25,764 nucleotides of DNA from contig DIZZ01000241.1 in the NCBI GenBank assembly GCA_002428045.1, positions 1 to 25,764 on the forward strand. The letters are read 5' to 3'. Every line of letters begins with the position of its first letter. Position 1 is the stretch's first letter. The position numbers and the translations under genes were made by a program. Shown in pieces: positions 23,201-25,764 of this stretch. The notes under the pieces were generated by a model. The model saw only the letters and a list, made by a program, of their open reading frames with translations, searched no databases and was not told the origin of the DNA. Origin of the DNA: Verrucomicrobia bacterium UBA6015 (GTDB lineage: Bacteria > Verrucomicrobiota > Kiritimatiellia > UBA8416).

Positions 23201-25695
23201 TGCTCCGCCAAATGCGCGGCCAGCTTCATCCGCTGTGCTTCGCCCCCGCTCAAGGTCGGCACGGATTGCCCCAAGCGCAGATAACCCAGCCCCGTGTTTT
23301 GAAGCGGAGCCAAGGCGCGAACCACCGCCGGGAAGGATTCAAAATAGCGACAGGCGTCGGCAACAGTCATTTCCAGCACATCGGATATCGAGCACGGCGA
23401 CTGGTTCGGCGGGTGCAGCTTGATCTCCAGCACCTCCGCCTGGAACCGTTTCCCGTCGCAGTCCGGGCAGCGCAGGTATACATCGCTCAGGAACTGCATC
23501 TCGACATGCTGATAGCCATTGCCGCCGCAGGTCGGACAGCGCTTGCCTGAATTGAAACTGAACGTCCCCGCCGTGTAGCCTCTCTGCTTGGATTCCGCCT
23601 CGTCCGCGAAGCACTTGCGGATGGGGTCCCAGGCCCCGACATAACTGACGGGATTCGAGCGGGTCGTCTTGCCGATCGGCTGCTGGTCGATCATCACCAC
23701 GTCGCCGATCCACTCGTCGCCACGGATCTCCTTGCATGCACCCGGCATTTCGGTGGTCTGCCCCTTGCGTTTCAGCAAACCGCGATACAGCACATCCTCG
23801 ATCAGCGTGCTTTTCCCACTGCCGCTGACGCCGGTAATGCAGACCAGCCGCCCCAGCGGGAGGCTCACATCGATCTGCTGCAGATTATTGGCGGCAGCCC
23901 CGAGAATCTCCAGATGCGGATCCGACGGATTGGGCGGGGGCAGCCAGACCTGTCCGCTGGCGGTCGACAGGTCGCCGCGCAAATAGGCCCCGGTCACCGA
24001 CGTGGACGCATCCAGCAATTCGCCAGGCGTGCCTTGAAAAACCACGTGCCCGCCCAGCTCACCAGCGCCCGGCCCCATGTCGATGACCCGATCCGCGGCA
24101 CGCATCACATCCGGATCATGCTCGACCACCAGCAGGGTATTGCCGGCATCCCGCAAATGATGCAGGACCGACACCAGCCGTGAGGTATCGCGCGGATGCA
24201 GGCCGATACTGGGTTCGTCCAGCACGAACAAGGTGTTGACCAGCGTAGTTCCCAGTGCCGTGGTCAGGTTGATGCGCTGCACCTCCCCGCCACTCAGCGT
24301 CCGGGACTGGCGGTCGAGCGAGAGGTAACCCAGCCCGACATCGTTCAGGTAGCGCAGGCGCGACAGGATCTCGGCCCGGAGCGGATCCACAGCGGTCTGG
24401 ATGGACAGGGGCAACTCCAGATGCTCGAAGAACCCCAGGCAATCCGAGATCGGCAGCCGTTGCACATCATGGATCGTAAGCCCGGCACCGGGCCCGAGAT
24501 GCCACAACAGGGCCTCGTCGTTCAGGCGGGTTCCCCCGCATTGGCCGCATTCGGTATAGGCCCGGTATTTTGACAGCAGCACCCGAATGTGCATCTTGTA
24601 GCTCTTGGATTCCATCCACGCGAAAAACCCATCGATGCCGTACCAGCACCCATCCTCCCAGCGTCCGTCACCCTTGATGATCCACTGCTGATCGGACGCT
24701 GAAAGGTCGCGCCACGGGCGCGCGACCGGCACGCCGCGTTGCCGGGCGAAACGCATCAGATCCCGCTGGCATTCGTTGTAGCTTGGCGATTGGAACGGTT
24801 TCACGGCACCCTCCTGGAGAGACCGATCCACATCGGGGATCACCAAGCCGTAATCCACGCCGATGGTGCGACCGAATCCGCGGCACAGGGAACACGCACC
24901 AATCGGTGAGTTGAAGGAAAAGAGATTGGGCACGGGATCGCGGTAATGCAGGTCGCAAGCGGCACAATGCAGATCCGCCGAGAAATGCAACGGTGCCGTA
25001 GATTCGACACCATCGGCATCCACGGCAATCACCGAGACGCGGCCCCTGCCCTGCTGCATGGCGGTTTCCAGCGAATCCAAAAGGCGTCCCCTGGATTTTG
25101 GCAAAAGCGTCAGCCGGTCCTGGATGACGTCCAGAACGGTTTCCTGCTCGCGATGGAAACGGGTGTACCCTTTGCTTTCCAGTACCGCCTTGATGTCGGC
25201 CACCGGGTAGTTGGCAGGAATGGGCACGGGAAACACAACCAACACGCGCTGCCCGTCACGCCATCCATCGAACAACCGGTCGGCAATATGTTCGGGCGTA
25301 TCGCGCTGGACAATCTCGCCGCACCCACGGCAGACCAGCCGGGCGGCCCGCGCATACAGCAGCTTGAGATGGTCGTTCAGCTCTGTCATCGTGCCCACGG
25401 TCGAACGCGACGTGCGCACCGGATTGGTCTGGTCGATGGCAATGGCCGGGGGAATGCCGTCGATCCGATCCACCTTGGGCTTATCCATACGGTCGAGAAA
25501 TTGCCGCGCATAAGGGGAAAAGGTCTCGACATACCGCCGCTGCCCCTCGGCATAGACCGTATCAAACGCCAGCGACGATTTACCGCTGCCACTCACGCCG
25601 GTGACGACTGTAAACGCCTGCAACGGTATCTTTAAGTCAAACCCTTTCAGGTTATTCTGGCGGGCACCGACAATATCAATGGATGCATCGTTCAA
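20239..25695 (-). CDS. uvrA: Tandem-duplicated UvrA, excinuclease ABC subunit A
   Basis: UvrA recognises bulky DNA lesions and loads UvrB in nucleotide excision repair. Normal UvrA has about 940 residues; this chain has 1818 and contains two complete UvrA units, about 1-935 and 950-1818. There are four Walker A motifs (Lys39, Lys628, Lys988 and Lys1510, each in a G-x-SGSGKS context) and four LSGGE signatures, each followed by a Walker B such as VLDEPSIGLHPRD. Zinc-binding CxxC pairs occur in both halves, for example CPTCGGNG/CPDCDGKRF and CPECKGNG/CDACDGRRF. So one polypeptide could act as the usual UvrA dimer. The open frame reaches 25713, but TTG at 25695 is preferred because AGGAG lies 5 bases before it; no in-frame ATG is nearby. 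Fused UvrA is known from Chlamydiae and Planctomycetes. Confidence 0.95.
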   Translation of the reverse strand: MNDASIDIVGARQNNLKGFDLKIPLQAFTVVTGVSGSGKSSLAFDTVYAEGQRRYVETFSPYARQFLDRMDKPKVDRIDGIPPAIAIDQTNPVRTSRSTVGTMTELNDHLKLLYARAARLVCRGCGEIVQRDTPEHIADRLFDGWRDGQRVLVVFPVPIPANYPVADIKAVLESKGYTRFHREQETVLDVIQDRLTLLPKSRGRLLDSLETAMQQGRGRVSVIAVDADGVESTAPLHFSADLHCAACDLHYRDPVPNLFSFNSPIGACSLCRGFGRTIGVDYGLVIPDVDRSLQEGAVKPFQSPSYNECQRDLMRFARQRGVPVARPWRDLSASDQQWIIKGDGRWEDGCWYGIDGFFAWMESKSYKMHIRVLLSKYRAYTECGQCGGTRLNDEALLWHLGPGAGLTIHDVQRLPISDCLGFFEHLELPLSIQTAVDPLRAEILSRLRYLNDVGLGYLSLDRQSRTLSGGEVQRINLTTALGTTLVNTLFVLDEPSIGLHPRDTSRLVSVLHHLRDAGNTLLVVEHDPDVMRAADRVIDMGPGAGELGGHVVFQGTPGELLDASTSVTGAYLRGDLSTASGQVWLPPPNPSDPHLEILGAAANNLQQIDVSLPLGRLVCITGVSGSGKSTLIEDVLYRGLLKRKGQTTEMPGACKEIRGDEWIGDVVMIDQQPIGKTTRSNPVSYVGAWDPIRKCFADEAESKQRGYTAGTFSFNSGKRCPTCGGNGYQHVEMQFLSDVYLRCPDCDGKRFQAEVLEIKLHPPNQSPCSISDVLEMTVADACRYFESFPAVVRALAPLQNTGLGYLRLGQSVPTLSGGEAQRMKLAAHLAEQPATGAKSRLFLLDEPTTGLHFADIAVLLKALRALVVRGHSVVVIEHNLDVMRAADWIIDLGPEGGAEGGRVVCCGTPDTVAASSGGYTAAALRGEWSKPSAKAHQVREAAPTWQGAATLPDAIQIINAREHNLKHANITIPRDAFTVITGLSGSGKSTVAFDILYNEGQRRYLQSLNAYARQFVQTAGRPNVDAVLGVPPTVAIEQRISRGGLKSTVATVTEVYHYLRLLFTKLGVPHCPDCKVPIQPQTIEAILAAVRKGYRQRDVDLFAPLVIGRKGYYTDLAAWAKGKGFEALRVDGVLIKTKGWPRLDRYREHDIDLPVALDFSISPACEGALRTLVEQALGYGSGAVRIAPSTSRGTAAGAGERLFSVERACPGCGKSLPEPDPRLFSFNSKHGWCPDCFGTGLKLKDFDTEQTGEEAAWADASTAASVACPACHGKRLRPEALAVTVKGEPIDQVAGLTVDAALTRFTSLKWTRTEAPIAADLQSEIRSRLGFMQNVGLGYLTLDRAVPTLSGGEAQRIRLASQLGSNLRGVCYVLDEPTIGLHARDNVKLLATLRQLQAKGNTVVVVEHDEETIRQADHLIDLGPGAGINGGTVTASGTPAAVMACPESITGKFLAHPLNHPLSGKRRPVDLKKDPRLILHNASLHNLKSLTVVIPAERLVCVTGVSGSGKSTLVRDVLLRTIQGTVSATRQHRDAVPPPAYGCDVIEGMDLFRRVLEVDQTPIGRTPRSCPATYVGFWDAIRSLYATTPEARLRGYDASRFSFNTGDGRCPECKGNGQTTLEMSFLPDVSVRCDACDGRRFNEETCQIRYHDLSIADVLALSIDEAAAVFAAHREIHRPLCLLQDVGLGYLTLGQQSPTLSGGEAQRIKLVTELARASSCKYTLYILDEPSIGLHIGDVEHLIRVLHRLVDAGGSVILIEHNLDLIAEADWVIDLGPEAGDVGGRMVGCGTPEAISRLKTSVTGQFLRPQLIKHRSDA

Positions 25696-25764
25696 ATAAA
25701 CTCCTATTATCAACGCCTTAAAAACATTTCCCTCGAGGCTCTTACAAAACCCCTCGCTGTGCCC
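25696..25764 (-). other. uvrA upstream region
   Basis: Only 69 bases are visible upstream of the chosen uvrA start. They hold the AGGAG ribosome-binding site (25705-25701) and a palindrome CCTCGAGG. I see no convincing -35/-10 pair and no LexA-type CTGT-N8-ACAG box; the promoter may lie beyond the window. Confidence 0.4.

Noticed and set aside
25696..25764. LexA/SOS box before uvrA
   Set aside because: No CTGT-N8-ACAG or GAAC-N4-GTTC type sequence is seen in the visible upstream bases; the promoter may be outside the window.
1..25764. CRISPR arrays, insertion sequences, tRNA or rRNA genes, attachment sites
   Set aside because: No spaced direct repeats, transposase or integrase frames, or conserved RNA sequences were found on reading either strand.

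Overview
The window looks like the chromosome of a GC-rich bacterium. No mobile element, CRISPR array, tRNA or rRNA was seen. The best taxonomic hint is a single-polypeptide tandem UvrA, an arrangement known from Chlamydiae and Planctomycetes relatives. Together with a class II ribonucleotide reductase, a two-subunit type 1B dihydroorotate dehydrogenase and many hybrid kinases, it suggests the PVC superphylum, perhaps near Kiritimatiellota or Lentisphaerota. This placement is an inference and is weak.

Region 1 (1-5194, + strand) is a tight three-gene operon that enters from the left edge. It encodes a STAS domain fused to a GPP34 (GOLPH3-like) domain, then an 885-residue protein with a STAS domain, an unassigned region, an APH/choline-kinase-like kinase and an RsbW-like ATPase, then a thiamine-diphosphate 2-oxo-acid decarboxylase of the pyruvate/indolepyruvate decarboxylase type. 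Both halves of a partner-switching module (STAS antagonist and HATPase anti-sigma-type kinase) are present, tied to a possible lipid-head-group-binding domain and a metabolic enzyme. No sigma factor is visible. I regard this as the best candidate for an undescribed system.

Region 2 (5218-11924, - strand) reads nrdJ, pyrK, pyrD, an unrecognised membrane-anchored protein, then a DciA/DUF721 protein, with ATGA-type overlaps or short gaps throughout. It couples dNTP synthesis, UMP synthesis and probably replicative helicase loading. The promoter upstream of nrdJ has TTGAGA and TATAGT hexamers separated by 16 bp, and that spacer is itself a good NrdR-box match. A second, weaker box starts exactly 31 bp away. 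This suggests NrdR control of the whole unit.

Region 3 (12152-20173, - strand) is a signalling cluster of four multidomain proteins: REC-PAS-HisKA-HATPase-REC, then PAS-HisKA-HATPase-REC-REC-HPt, then REC-GGDEF, then REC-REC-PAS-HisKA-HATPase-REC. It has eight receiver domains and one HPt. The only evident output is cyclic di-GMP synthesis. The first three genes are nearly contiguous and start from a promoter lying over the 3' end of uvrA.

Region 4 (20239-25695, - strand) is the tandem UvrA with four Walker A motifs. The two transcription blocks converge at 5195-5217, where only 23 bases separate the stop codons. Intergenic DNA is scarce: the only stretch over 200 bases is 11925-12151, which holds the nrdJ control region and two T-tract terminator candidates.
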